Shown here in pieces: positions 13,810-22,521 of a stretch of 32,516 bases of DNA (position 1 is the first letter of the stretch; each line of letters begins with the position of its first letter). Source of the stretch: CAZNKU01 sp045654805 (lineage in GTDB: Bacteria > Bacillota > Clostridia > Monoglobales > Firm-18). Under the pieces are notes generated by a model. The model saw nothing but the letters and a program-made list of their open reading frames with translations, had not been told where the DNA came from and did no database searches. The translations under genes were made by a program, and so were the position numbers. The DNA lies in contig JAZOOD010000039.1 in NCBI GenBank assembly GCA_045654805.1, positions 1 to 32,516 of the forward strand, written 5' to 3'.

Positions 13810-14813
13810 TTTCTGCAATTGTAATATTTTTGGTGCTTGTTCTTGTTCATGAATTCGGGCACTTTATAACTGCAAAGCTCTGTGGTGTAACAGTTAATGA
13901 GTTTGCCATAGGCATGGGGCCCACTATTTTAAAAAAAGAATATAAGGGAACAGTTTATTCTTTAAGATGCATACCAATAGGCGGTTTTTGCGCTATGGAG
14001 GGTGAAGATGAAGAAAGCGATTCCAACGGGGCATTCAGCAATAAAAAGCCGTGGCAAAGGATATTGATATTAGTGTCCGGTGCAGCTATGAATCTGCTTT
14101 TGGGACTGGCGCTGATGTGTATGGTAATGTTTTCAAAGGATGCACAGTATGTTGCAGTTCCTGTAATCAACACTGTATTGGAGGATTCTGCTGCACAGAA
14201 GGCAGGTCTTCGTCCCGGAGACGAGATTATTAAAATAGACAATGCGGATATAGAGACACAGCTTGAATTGAAATTTGAACTCACACGCTACAAGGGCGGA
14301 GATATCAATGTGGAATATATTCGTGATGGAGAAAAATTCAGCACAACTCTTACGCCTAAAAAAGGTGATGACGGGATTTATTATATAGGATTTGAAGCTA
14401 AAAGTGAGCCTTTGAATTTTGGAGGGCGTATATATCACGCATTACAATACACTCTCTTTTACGGCAAAATGATACTTGTATCATTATTTGACCTTGTTAC
14501 AGGGAGTATAGGCGCAGAAAATATGTCAGGCCCGGTGGGGATAGTTTCGGAAATAGGTAATGCGGCACAACAAGGTATGCAGTCGCTCTTATCATTTGCG
14601 GCACTTATTACAATAAACCTTGGGTTATTTAATCTTTTGCCCTTTCCTGCTCTTGACGGTGGCAGGGTGTTCTTTATATTTGTGGAGCTTGTTATACGCA
14701 GGAAAATTCCTGCTGATAAAGAGGGAATGGTGCATTTTATAGGTTTTGCACTGCTTATATTGCTGATGCTTTTTGCTACCTGGAATGATATTGTCAGACT
14801 AATTATAAAATAA
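13797..14813 (+). CDS. rseP: Site-2 intramembrane zinc metalloprotease (RseP/RasP)
   Basis: The ATG at 13797, with AAGAGG upstream, overlaps the dxr end by 13 bp and gives 338 aa. The first membrane helix carries the zinc motif HEFGH (residues 18-22). A PDZ domain in the middle includes AAQKAGLRPGDEIIKIDN, and the last helices carry NLLPFPALDGGRVFF with the third zinc ligand Asp. In Firmicutes the homologue cleaves anti-sigma factors and signal-peptide remnants in the membrane. One PDZ domain is seen, as in RasP, not two as in E. coli RseP. An anti-sigma substrate is not visible in the window. Confidence 0.95.
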   Translation: MATVISAIVIFLVLVLVHEFGHFITAKLCGVTVNEFAIGMGPTILKKEYKGTVYSLRCIPIGGFCAMEGEDEESDSNGAFSNKKPWQRILILVSGAAMNLLLGLALMCMVMFSKDAQYVAVPVINTVLEDSAAQKAGLRPGDEIIKIDNADIETQLELKFELTRYKGGDINVEYIRDGEKFSTTLTPKKGDDGIYYIGFEAKSEPLNFGGRIYHALQYTLFYGKMILVSLFDLVTGSIGAENMSGPVGIVSEIGNAAQQGMQSLLSFAALITINLGLFNLLPFPALDGGRVFFIFVELVIRRKIPADKEGMVHFIGFALLILLMLFATWNDIVRLIIK

Positions 14814-14828
14814 AGGGAAGTTGAATAT

Positions 14829-15878
14829 ATGCTTAATTTAAGAGAAAATACAAAACCTGTTTATGCCAAGGGTGTAAAAATCGGTGGTGGAGGGGTGGTT
14901 ATACAGAGTATGTGTAACACTAAAACTGCCGATGTTTCTGCAACTTTGGAACAAATTAGCGGACTCGTTGCGGAAGGGTGTGAAATTGTACGTCTTGCAG
15001 TACCTGATATGGAAGCCGCAAAGGCCTTTGACAAAATATGCTCAAATGTGGATATTCCCGTTGTTGCAGACATACATTTTGACTATAAATTAGCTTTGGA
15101 ATGTGTGAAAAACGGTGCGGCAAAAATTCGCATTAACCCGGGAAATATTGGTGGTATGGACAGAGTAGAGGCAGTTGCAAAGGCTTGCCGTGTGAATGGT
15201 ATTCCTATCCGTATTGGTGTTAATATGGGCTCTATTGATAAAGAAATGGAAAAAAAGTACGGAAGAACGCCTAAAGCTATGGTTGAAAGTGCCTTTATGC
15301 ACATAGGACTTTTAAATAAATTTGATTTTGACGACATTGTTTTGTCCCTTAAAGCCTCCGATGTGTTAAAAACTGTGGAAGCATACAGACTTATGAGCGA
15401 AAGCTGTAACTATCCTTTACATATCGGTGTTACGGAAGCAGGTACGGCATATTCGGGACTTATAAAGTCATCCGTTGGTATAGGTACACTTTTGTTAGAT
15501 GGCATAGGGGATACCATAAGAGTTTCTCTTACTGCGCCGCCCGTTGAGGAAATTACCGCTGCAAAATACATATTAAAGTCGGTGGGACTTAAAAAGGGCG
15601 GAATTGAATTTGTTTCTTGTCCATCTTGCGGCAGATGTAAAATAGACCAGGTAAAGGTTGCCAATATGGTGGAAAAGGAACTTAATAAATTTGATAAGCC
15701 TATTAAGGTTGCTGTTATGGGTTGTGCAGTAAACGGTCCCGGAGAGGCAAAAGATGCTGATATCGGCGTGGCCGGGGGGGATGGTTTTGCCTTGTTGTTT
15801 AAAAAAGGAGAAATAATACGCAAAATACCTGAGGATAAGATACTTGAAACTTTAATTGAAGAAATTGAGGAAATATAA
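14829..15878 (+). CDS. ispG: 4-hydroxy-3-methylbut-2-en-1-yl diphosphate synthase
   Basis: The 349-aa product has the short bacterial form: an N-terminal TIM barrel (IQSMCNTKTADV, VVADIHFDYKLAL, IRINPGNIG) and a C-terminal iron-sulfur domain. CPSCGRCKID and MGCAVNGPGEAKDADIG supply the [4Fe-4S] Cys and Glu ligands. It converts MEcPP to HMBPP, a late step of the MEP pathway. Its stop codon overlaps the polC start (TAATG), so the two are translationally coupled. Placement between rseP and polC is common in Clostridia, where Bacillus has proS. Confidence 0.97.
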   Translation: MLNLRENTKPVYAKGVKIGGGGVVIQSMCNTKTADVSATLEQISGLVAEGCEIVRLAVPDMEAAKAFDKICSNVDIPVVADIHFDYKLALECVKNGAAKIRINPGNIGGMDRVEAVAKACRVNGIPIRIGVNMGSIDKEMEKKYGRTPKAMVESAFMHIGLLNKFDFDDIVLSLKASDVLKTVEAYRLMSESCNYPLHIGVTEAGTAYSGLIKSSVGIGTLLLDGIGDTIRVSLTAPPVEEITAAKYILKSVGLKKGGIEFVSCPSCGRCKIDQVKVANMVEKELNKFDKPIKVAVMGCAVNGPGEAKDADIGVAGGDGFALLFKKGEIIRKIPEDKILETLIEEIEEI

Positions 15879-18800
15879 TGAACAGAAGATTATCAGAGGT
15901 TTTAAAACTGGTAGACAATGAAATATTAAAACATTCCGAAGCTGTTAGCATAGCTGTTTATGCTGAAAGCCGTGTTTTAGAAATTGTAGCAAAGTGTGAA
16001 AAAATGGTACGTAAGGAGTCTGTACGAAATCTGGAACAACAGATTTTGTCTGCATATAAGCTTAATGATGTGTCATTGGAATTTGTGTACGACAAGGGGA
16101 TTTTTAATGCTAATTCCATAAAGACTGTTGCCGGATACCTTACTGATTATCCCCAGATTATGCCTATTATAAATAATGCGGAATGTAATATAGACGACGA
16201 TACTTTGTACATAGATTGTATTGATGGTGGGATAATTGGTGAAGAAATCAAGGAATCACTTTGCGAATCTGTTAAAAAAATGTTTGGTATTAACATAAAA
16301 ATTGAATTCATCCGTTCCAGGACTGATGAGGAAATTGAAGAACAATTTGAACTCGAAAAGAAAGAAATTTTTGAAAGCATAGAAAAAGTAAGACAGGTAA
16401 TGGAGGAGAGTAAAAAGAAATCTCCCGTTATATACGGCAAGGAAATTAAGGGTAATCCGGATATTGAAATTGGGGCAATTGACGAGCTTTCGGGAAATGT
16501 TATTATAGATGGTTATTTGTTCAAAAAATCCCCAGATATTAAGGAAACTCGCAACGGGGCACATATCGTTACCTTTAGTATAACTGATGACAAAAATGCA
16601 ATTAACTGCAAGATTTTTACCGATGATAATTCTGCCTTTTCTGCATTAGAGGGCAGACTCAAAAAGGGGACAGCACTTCGAGTACGTGGACAAGCACAAA
16701 ATGACAAATATGCAAGAGAACTGCTTATAAATGTAAGAGATGTAAATGTTATAGAATGGGAAAAGCGTGTGGATGAGGCAGAGGAAAAGAGAGTGGAGCT
16801 TCATCTTCATACTAAAATGTCCACTATGGACGCTATGGCAGATGCCGGAGCTTTGGTAGAACAAGCTATAAACTGGGGGCATAAAGCTATTGCCATAACG
16901 GACCACGGTGATGTACAGGCATTCCCCGAGGCATATCATGCATCTAATTGGGGTAAGGATATTAAGGTCTTATACGGTGTGGAATGTTATCTTGTAAATG
17001 ACAGCACAAATGCAGTTGTAAATCCGTCAGATAATGACCTGGATGGCGAATTTGTAGTATTTGATATTGAAACTACAGGACTTTCGCCTGTTACGGAAAC
17101 TATTACGGAAATTGGTGCCGTAAAAATTAAAAATGGTCAGATTATTGATACGTTCAACAAATTTGTAAATCCCCAAAAGCCTATCCCACAAAAAATCGTA
17201 GAGCTTACAGGCATAACAGACGCTATGGTGGCAGATGCCGAGCCTATTTCAATTGTGTTGCCGGAATTTTACGATTTTATAGGCGACGGTGCATTAGTGG
17301 CACATAATGCGAGTTTTGATACTTCATTTATAAAAAAAGCGGCAAAAGACAATGGGATGAAATTTGACTTTTGTTATCTTGATACGCTGGAGATTTCACG
17401 GGCATTGGTACAGGGGGTTAAAAATTATAAGCTTGATACCTTGACAAAACATTTTGATGTAAAGCTTGAAAATCATCACAGAGCCTGTGACGATGCTACA
17501 GCTACTGCGCATATATTTATAAAGTTGCTTGATATTTTAAAGGAAAAAGGGGTCTGTAAAATAAGTGATATTAACAATGCTCTTGAGGGTGATGTGGATG
17601 TTAAATCACTAAAGACATATCACGCAATTATACTTGTGCAGACTCAGGAGGGTATGAAAAATCTTTATAAAATAGTTTCTGCATCACATCTTGACTATTT
17701 TTACAGACGTCCACGTGTGCCGAAGAGTCTTATTCAGAAATACCGTAAGGGGTTATTGATTGGGTCTGCCTGCGAAGCGGGGGAACTGTATCAGGAAATT
17801 TTAAAAAATCCTTATAATCCTGATGTGGATGAGGTTAATAAAATAATAGACTTTTATGATTATCTGGAAATCCAGCCTCTTGGCAACAATGCTTTTATGC
17901 TTAGGGAAAATATTGTTGAAAATGAGGAGACGTTAAAGGATATTAACAAAACGATTATAGATTTAGGTAAGAAGAATGGCAAATTAACCGTTGCTACCTG
18001 TGACGTTCATTTTATGAATCCTCATGATTCTATATACCGAGCAATATTGCAGGCAGGACAAGGGTTTTCCGATGCAGACAATCAGGCACCGCTGTATTTC
18101 CGAACAACAGAGGAGATGCTTGAAGAATTTTCATACCTTGGTGATGAGCTTGCGTTCGAGGTTGTTGTAACAAATACTAATAAAATTGCTGATATGATAG
18201 ATGATTTAAAGCCCGTTCCTGACGAAAAGGCGCCACCGGAAATCCCGGGGTCGGAGGATGAACTTCGTAAGCTGACATATGATAAGGCTATGAGCATATA
18301 CGGGGAAAATCTGCCAGACATTGTCAAGGAGCGTGTTGACGTAGAGCTTAATTCCATTATCAGCAACGGATATTCCGTGCTTTATATAATTGCACAAAAA
18401 TTGGTTAAAAAATCTAATGATGACGGGTATCTTGTTGGAAGTCGAGGCTCGGTAGGTTCATCATTGGTTGCTTTTATGAGTGGTATTACAGAGGTTAATT
18501 CCCTGCCTCCTCATTATGTTTGCCCAAATTGTAAGCATAGCGAATTTTTTGCAGACGGTTCTGTAGGTTGTGGTTTTGACTTGCCTGATAAAAACTGCCC
18601 CCATTGCGGTGAGGCGATGATTAAGGACGGGCATGACATACCGTTCCAGACTTTCCTTGGATTTAAAGGTGATAAGGAGCCTGATATTGACCTTAACTTT
18701 TCCGGTGAATATCAGCCTGTTGCACATAAATATATTGAAGAGCTTTTTGGTACAGGTCACGTTTTCCGTGCAGGAACAATAGGTACGGTTGCGGAAAAGA

Positions 18801-20104
18801 CTGCGTATGGGTTTGTTAAAAAATATTATGATGAAAAAGGTGAGATACCTACAAATGCACAAATAGACCGCCTTGTTGCGGGTTGCACAGGGGTTAAGCG
18901 TACCACTGGTCAGCACCCGGGAGGCATTATTGTCGTGCCTAAAAAGAATGATGTTCACGAGTTTTCACCAATTCAGCATCCTGCAGATGATATGACCACG
19001 GATATTATTACTTTGCATTTTGATTATCATTCAATAGATCAGAATTTGTTGAAGCTGGATATTCTGGGACACGACGATCCGACGGCCATCAAAATGCTTG
19101 AGGACTTGACGGGGATAGATGCTAAGAAGATCCCCCTTGATGATAAACAGACTATGAGCCTTTTCACAGGTACCGATGCTTTGGGAGTAACACCTGAACA
19201 AATAGGCTCTACTGTAGGTACTTTTGGTGTGCCGGAATTTGGTACAAAGTTTGTACGCCAGATGCTTGTGGATACAAAGCCTACCACTTTTACGGAACTA
19301 GTGCGTATTTCCGGTCTTTCTCACGGTACAGATGTGTGGCTTAATAATGCACAGACCTTGATTCAGGAGGGGACAACCACACTTTCACAGGCTATTTGTA
19401 CCCGTGACGATATTATGGTTTATCTTATTTATTGCGGTGTTGAAAAGTCTCTATCCTTTAAGATAATGGAAAGTGTGCGTAAAGGTAAGGGGTTAACACC
19501 TGAGTTTGAATCCGCAATGCGTGAGCAAAATGTGCCGGAATGGTATATAGATTCTTGTAAGAAGATTAAGTATATGTTCCCTAAAGCTCACGCTGTGGCA
19601 TATGTAACTATGGCATTTCGTATTGCGTGGTTTAAGGTTAACAGACCTAAGGAATATTATGCAACCTTTTTTAGTGTACGAGCCGACGATTTTGATATTG
19701 AAATTATGGCGACGGAAGGTCTGGCAAAGCAAAATCGCAAAATGATTGAAGATATGGGAAATGATGCCAATGTTAAACAAAAAGGTGTACTTACTATTTT
19801 GGAATTGGTATGTGAAATGTTTGCGAGGGGAATAAAATTCCTACCCATCGATTTGTATGAATCCGACGCAACAAAATTTCGAGTTATAGGCGACAATTTG
19901 TTACCGCCCCTTAACTCTATTCCCGGACTTGGCGAAAATGCGGCAAAAGCACTGGTGAATGCAAGGGCAGAAGAACCATTTTGTTCTATTGACGACTTGC
20001 GTGTAAGAGGCAAAGTTTCAAAAACAATTGTTGATAAAATGCGTGATATGGGCATACTTGAAGGTATGCCGGAAAGTAGCCAGATCTCCCTTTTCGATTT
20101 ATAA
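15878..20104 (+). CDS. polC: DNA polymerase III alpha subunit, PolC type
   Basis: The 1408-aa protein is full length for PolC. In order: an N-terminal domain (1-190), an OB fold (about 207-290, VIIDGYLFKKSPDI), a PHP domain (from 306, ELHLHTKMSTMDA and ITDHG), and an inserted 3'-5' exonuclease (about 391-560, FVVFDIETTGLS and HHRACDDATATA). The PHP remainder, a four-Cys zinc site (CPNCKH...CPHCG, about 882-910), the palm EPDIDLNFSG (about 933), and fingers and helix-hairpin-helix regions follow. It is the leading-strand replicase of low-GC Gram-positives and proofreads in the same chain. No missing key residue was noticed. Confidence 0.98.
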   Translation: MNRRLSEVLKLVDNEILKHSEAVSIAVYAESRVLEIVAKCEKMVRKESVRNLEQQILSAYKLNDVSLEFVYDKGIFNANSIKTVAGYLTDYPQIMPIINNAECNIDDDTLYIDCIDGGIIGEEIKESLCESVKKMFGINIKIEFIRSRTDEEIEEQFELEKKEIFESIEKVRQVMEESKKKSPVIYGKEIKGNPDIEIGAIDELSGNVIIDGYLFKKSPDIKETRNGAHIVTFSITDDKNAINCKIFTDDNSAFSALEGRLKKGTALRVRGQAQNDKYARELLINVRDVNVIEWEKRVDEAEEKRVELHLHTKMSTMDAMADAGALVEQAINWGHKAIAITDHGDVQAFPEAYHASNWGKDIKVLYGVECYLVNDSTNAVVNPSDNDLDGEFVVFDIETTGLSPVTETITEIGAVKIKNGQIIDTFNKFVNPQKPIPQKIVELTGITDAMVADAEPISIVLPEFYDFIGDGALVAHNASFDTSFIKKAAKDNGMKFDFCYLDTLEISRALVQGVKNYKLDTLTKHFDVKLENHHRACDDATATAHIFIKLLDILKEKGVCKISDINNALEGDVDVKSLKTYHAIILVQTQEGMKNLYKIVSASHLDYFYRRPRVPKSLIQKYRKGLLIGSACEAGELYQEILKNPYNPDVDEVNKIIDFYDYLEIQPLGNNAFMLRENIVENEETLKDINKTIIDLGKKNGKLTVATCDVHFMNPHDSIYRAILQAGQGFSDADNQAPLYFRTTEEMLEEFSYLGDELAFEVVVTNTNKIADMIDDLKPVPDEKAPPEIPGSEDELRKLTYDKAMSIYGENLPDIVKERVDVELNSIISNGYSVLYIIAQKLVKKSNDDGYLVGSRGSVGSSLVAFMSGITEVNSLPPHYVCPNCKHSEFFADGSVGCGFDLPDKNCPHCGEAMIKDGHDIPFQTFLGFKGDKEPDIDLNFSGEYQPVAHKYIEELFGTGHVFRAGTIGTVAEKTAYGFVKKYYDEKGEIPTNAQIDRLVAGCTGVKRTTGQHPGGIIVVPKKNDVHEFSPIQHPADDMTTDIITLHFDYHSIDQNLLKLDILGHDDPTAIKMLEDLTGIDAKKIPLDDKQTMSLFTGTDALGVTPEQIGSTVGTFGVPEFGTKFVRQMLVDTKPTTFTELVRISGLSHGTDVWLNNAQTLIQEGTTTLSQAICTRDDIMVYLIYCGVEKSLSFKIMESVRKGKGLTPEFESAMREQNVPEWYIDSCKKIKYMFPKAHAVAYVTMAFRIAWFKVNRPKEYYATFFSVRADDFDIEIMATEGLAKQNRKMIEDMGNDANVKQKGVLTILELVCEMFARGIKFLPIDLYESDATKFRVIGDNLLPPLNSIPGLGENAAKALVNARAEEPFCSIDDLRVRGKVSKTIVDKMRDMGILEGMPESSQISLFDL

Positions 20105-20149
20105 TTAAACGGTGAAGTTAGTTATCTATTATAAAGCACGGTGTTTAAT

Positions 20150-20722
20150 ATGAAATTAAAAATTAAAGAAGCTATAGTAGTCGAGGGGAAATATGATAAA
20201 ATCAAACTTTCAAGATTGTTTGACACTCTCATAATTCCCACTAATGGCTTTGATATTTACAAAAATAAAAATAAGATTAATCTGTTAAAACAGGCAGCCG
20301 AGAAAAATGGGTTGATTATTCTTACAGACAGTGACAGTGCGGGGTTTCGTATACGCAATCATATCCGTCAATGTCTGGGCGAGGTTTCGGTAAAAAATGC
20401 TTATATTCCCGAAATAGAGGGCAAGGAAAAACGCAAGGAAACTCCGTCAAAAGAAGGGCTTTTAGGAGTAGAAGGAATAAGCGATGAACTAATCATTCAG
20501 GCCATAATGTCACAGACACAACAGTATCAAAGCAGTGATGAAAAAAAAATTACAAAAACGGACTTTTTTGAGCTTGGGCTTACAGGTGGTGCAAATAGTG
20601 CAGAATTAAGGGCAAAGCTATGTAAAAAACTTGGTTTACCTGTTAAAATATCTGCAAATCAGCTTATTTCTACGTTAAACATCCTTTATACCAAAGATGA
20701 ATTTTTGGAAATAATCAAATAA
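20150..20722 (+). CDS. rnmV: Ribonuclease M5 (5S rRNA maturase)
   Basis: The 190-aa protein carries a Toprim domain at its start: EAIVVEGKYDKIKL (catalytic Glu), then IIPTNGFDI and LIILTDSDSAGFRIRN (the DxD motif). The C-terminal DUF4093-like region contains GLLGVEGIS and FFELGLTGGANS. RNase M5 trims 5S rRNA precursors in Firmicutes. The ATG at 20150 has only a weak GGTG ribosome site; a GTG at 20141 in frame is an alternative. It lies 45 nt after polC with no terminator, and next to yabE, its neighbour in Bacillus too. Confidence 0.94.
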   Translation: MKLKIKEAIVVEGKYDKIKLSRLFDTLIIPTNGFDIYKNKNKINLLKQAAEKNGLIILTDSDSAGFRIRNHIRQCLGEVSVKNAYIPEIEGKEKRKETPSKEGLLGVEGISDELIIQAIMSQTQQYQSSDEKKITKTDFFELGLTGGANSAELRAKLCKKLGLPVKISANQLISTLNILYTKDEFLEIIK

Positions 20723-20810
20723 TATATTATGTCAATGGCTGTAAAAAGGGCCTTTTTAATTAAAATTTCTAGAGTGTAACCCGTTTTTTGGATTTTCGAA
20801 TAAAAAAAGC

Positions 20811-20839
20811 TTGACTTTTTTGGAAAATTGTAGTATAAT
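20811..20839 (+). promoter_or_regulatory. Sigma-A-type promoter for yabE
   Basis: TTGACT (20811-20816), 17-nt spacer, TATAAT (20834-20839). The start codon is about 165 nt beyond the expected start site, leaving a long leader. Confidence 0.8.
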
Positions 20840-20845
20840 ACCCAA

Positions 20846-21010
20846 GACTTATTTTAACGACATACTAAGTCACGATATCCAAGGCATTATATGTGAGGTA
20901 TAATTTTCCTCAAATTGTATATAATGTCAATGGGGCTGTTGATAAATGGCCTCAGAAAAGGAACATGTCAAGGCAAATATCTATATGTTCCGAACAATAA
21001 GGAGGTAAAT
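20846..21010 (+). promoter_or_regulatory. Long structured 5' leader of yabE, class unknown
   Basis: Two hairpins are visible. The first pairs ATTATAT (20886-20892) with ATATAAT (20919-20925), with an inner TGAGG/CCTCA pair (20894-20898 with 20908-20912). The second pairs GGAACAT (20960-20966) with ATGTTCC (20985-20991), ending 9 nt before GGAGG. CCTC at 20950-20953 could pair with the ribosome site. I do not see the conserved core of the c-di-AMP (ydaO) riboswitch that often controls wall-hydrolase genes, and no T-run that would make a terminator. Confidence 0.45.
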
Positions 21011-22042
21011 ATGCGACTGAAAGACAAAGTCGTAGAATTGGCCCCATTACTCAGAAAGACTGTTTTGGCAGTATTTTTGATGTTTATGTTTGTACAATTT
21101 GTATGGGGTGCATTTTACGCAATGTCAAAACAGGTTAGCATTGTGGACGACAAGGGAGAAGAAATAAGCTTTATTACGTACGCAAGTAACACTGCTGAAG
21201 TTTTGGCGGAAAAGAATGTGACGTTGGGTGAATGGGATGAAACTTCAATCCCACTTAATGCTGAGGTCAAAAACGGTGATACTATCTACATTTACCGTGC
21301 AAAGGTTGTAACCTTTTTAAATGGCACTGAAAAGTCTGTGGAAATTACCGCAAAGCCTACAATAAAGGCGTTTTTGGAAAGTAAGGGTATAGACCCTGAT
21401 GCTTCTTTAAGAACCAACATTGCATTAAATGAAAAAGTAACTAAGAATATGGATATCTGCGTTACTTATCTTAATGAGAAATTAGTTAATGCCCAGGAAG
21501 TTGTTGCATATAGCACTCAAAGAGTTGCAAATAGCAATATGCTATCCGGTAATACTAAGGTTATTCAGGAAGGCTCTGACGGCCTTGTAGACCGTGTTTA
21601 CCGCGAGTACTACGAAAATGGTCAGCTTGTGAATCGGGAGGTTGTGGATGAAACTGTTAAGGTTGCAGCTGTTGATTCTATTGTGGAATATGGTACTAAA
21701 CCGAGACAGACTATTTCCTATAGCCGCACTAATGTTTCCCGTGGCACGGAATACAGGTATTCAAAATGTATAGAAATGACTGCAACTGCATATTGCACAG
21801 GTACTCATACTGCAACAGGTATGAGAGTGCGTTACGGAGTGGTTGCTGTTGATCCTAGAGTTATACCGTTGGGTTCAAGACTTTATATCGAGGGAGCTAA
21901 TGGCACCTGGATATATGGTACTGCTGTTGCTGCCGATACCGGCGGTGCGGTAAAGGGTAATATAATAGATTTGTATGTCGAATCTTACTCCGAGGCCATT
22001 AACTTCGGACGTAGGAAAGCAAAGGTATATATATTAGAATAA
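21011..22042 (+). CDS. yabE: YabE-like cell-wall protein (DUF348-G5-3D)
   Basis: The ATG at 21011 has AAGGAGG 6 nt upstream, which rules out the longer in-frame extension into the leader. The 343-aa protein has an N-terminal membrane anchor or signal (about residues 16-38). Ubiquitin-like DUF348 repeats (about 43-185), a G5 region (about 186-240) and a C-terminal 3D domain (from about 254) follow. The 3D domain shows three Asp in VAVDPRVIPLG, AADTGGAVKG and NIIDLYV, the proposed catalytic residues of MltA-type double-psi barrels. It acts outside the membrane on peptidoglycan, as a probable lytic transglycosylase like YabE/Rpf-type enzymes. It is transcribed alone behind a long leader and followed by a terminator. 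Confidence 0.9.
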   Translation: MRLKDKVVELAPLLRKTVLAVFLMFMFVQFVWGAFYAMSKQVSIVDDKGEEISFITYASNTAEVLAEKNVTLGEWDETSIPLNAEVKNGDTIYIYRAKVVTFLNGTEKSVEITAKPTIKAFLESKGIDPDASLRTNIALNEKVTKNMDICVTYLNEKLVNAQEVVAYSTQRVANSNMLSGNTKVIQEGSDGLVDRVYREYYENGQLVNREVVDETVKVAAVDSIVEYGTKPRQTISYSRTNVSRGTEYRYSKCIEMTATAYCTGTHTATGMRVRYGVVAVDPRVIPLGSRLYIEGANGTWIYGTAVAADTGGAVKGNIIDLYVESYSEAINFGRRKAKVYILE

Positions 22043-22135
22043 GTGTTAAAATATTAGTGTTCTTTGGACTGGCCCAATTTCTGTAGACAGTACAAAAACA
22101 CTCTTACGGCAGTTAATATTAAATATTAAGCAACT

Positions 22136-22175
22136 ACTGACTTCGGAATTGTGTCGGAGTCAGTTTTGTTTTTTA
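22136..22175 (+). terminator. Rho-independent terminator downstream of yabE
   Basis: ACTGACTTCG (22136-22145) pairs with CGGAGTCAGT (22155-22164), one G-U pair, followed by TTTGTTTTTT. It lies about 93 bp after the yabE stop. Confidence 0.85.
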
Positions 22176-22416
22176 TACGCTGGTAGTTGTAGAAAATAAT
22201 ATATTTATCTATAAGCAATCGAGTATCCTTATATGTTTGAAACTTTGTACAGTAAATATCGTTTCATATGTATATGTACATATCCGTATCCTGAAATTCT
22301 AATATTTTCTTGTATATACCACGGATTTTTCACCGATTTTACATTTATTTAATACTTATTCATTTTAGTTCAAATATTTTTTGACACCGTTTTATGTTCA
22401 GGTAATCTCTTTAAAT
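22176..22416. other. AT-rich intergenic stretch without a recognisable gene
   Basis: No credible open frame with a ribosome site was found. It contains a perfect 12-bp palindrome ATATGTACATAT, a loose GAAAC/GTTTC inverted repeat nearby, and an isolated TTGACA at 22381-22386 lacking a good -10. Its role is unknown; it may be plain spacer. Confidence 0.5.
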
Positions 22417-22463
22417 AAAAAACTCCTGTGGTAGCTTGTTTTATTCTACCATAGGAGTTTTTT
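22417..22463. terminator. Bidirectional terminator between yabE and the purine permease gene
   Basis: AAAACTCCTGTGGTAG (22419-22434) pairs with CTACCATAGGAGTTTT (22446-22461), one G-U pair, 11-nt loop, with T-runs in both directions. It mainly serves the minus-strand permease gene that ends at 22522. Confidence 0.88.
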
Positions 22464-22521
22464 CATTTACCTTTTTTAATGGACCCATGCACAACCTGTC
22501 TGTGCTTTAATTTGATTATAT

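Noticed and set aside
20735..20775. Terminator after rnmV (AAAAAGGGCCTTTTT)
   Set aside because: The stem would have only six pairs over a 3-nt loop, mostly A-T, with the T-run inside the stem; too weak to list as a feature.
20846..21010. c-di-AMP (ydaO/yuaA) riboswitch in front of yabE
   Set aside because: The gene type would fit, but the conserved sequence blocks of that class are not seen. It is kept only as an unclassified structured leader.
20915..21010. N-terminal extension of YabE or a leader peptide in the same frame
   Set aside because: The extension has no ribosome site, and AAGGAGG stands 6 nt before the ATG at 21011, where the usual membrane-anchor N-terminus begins.
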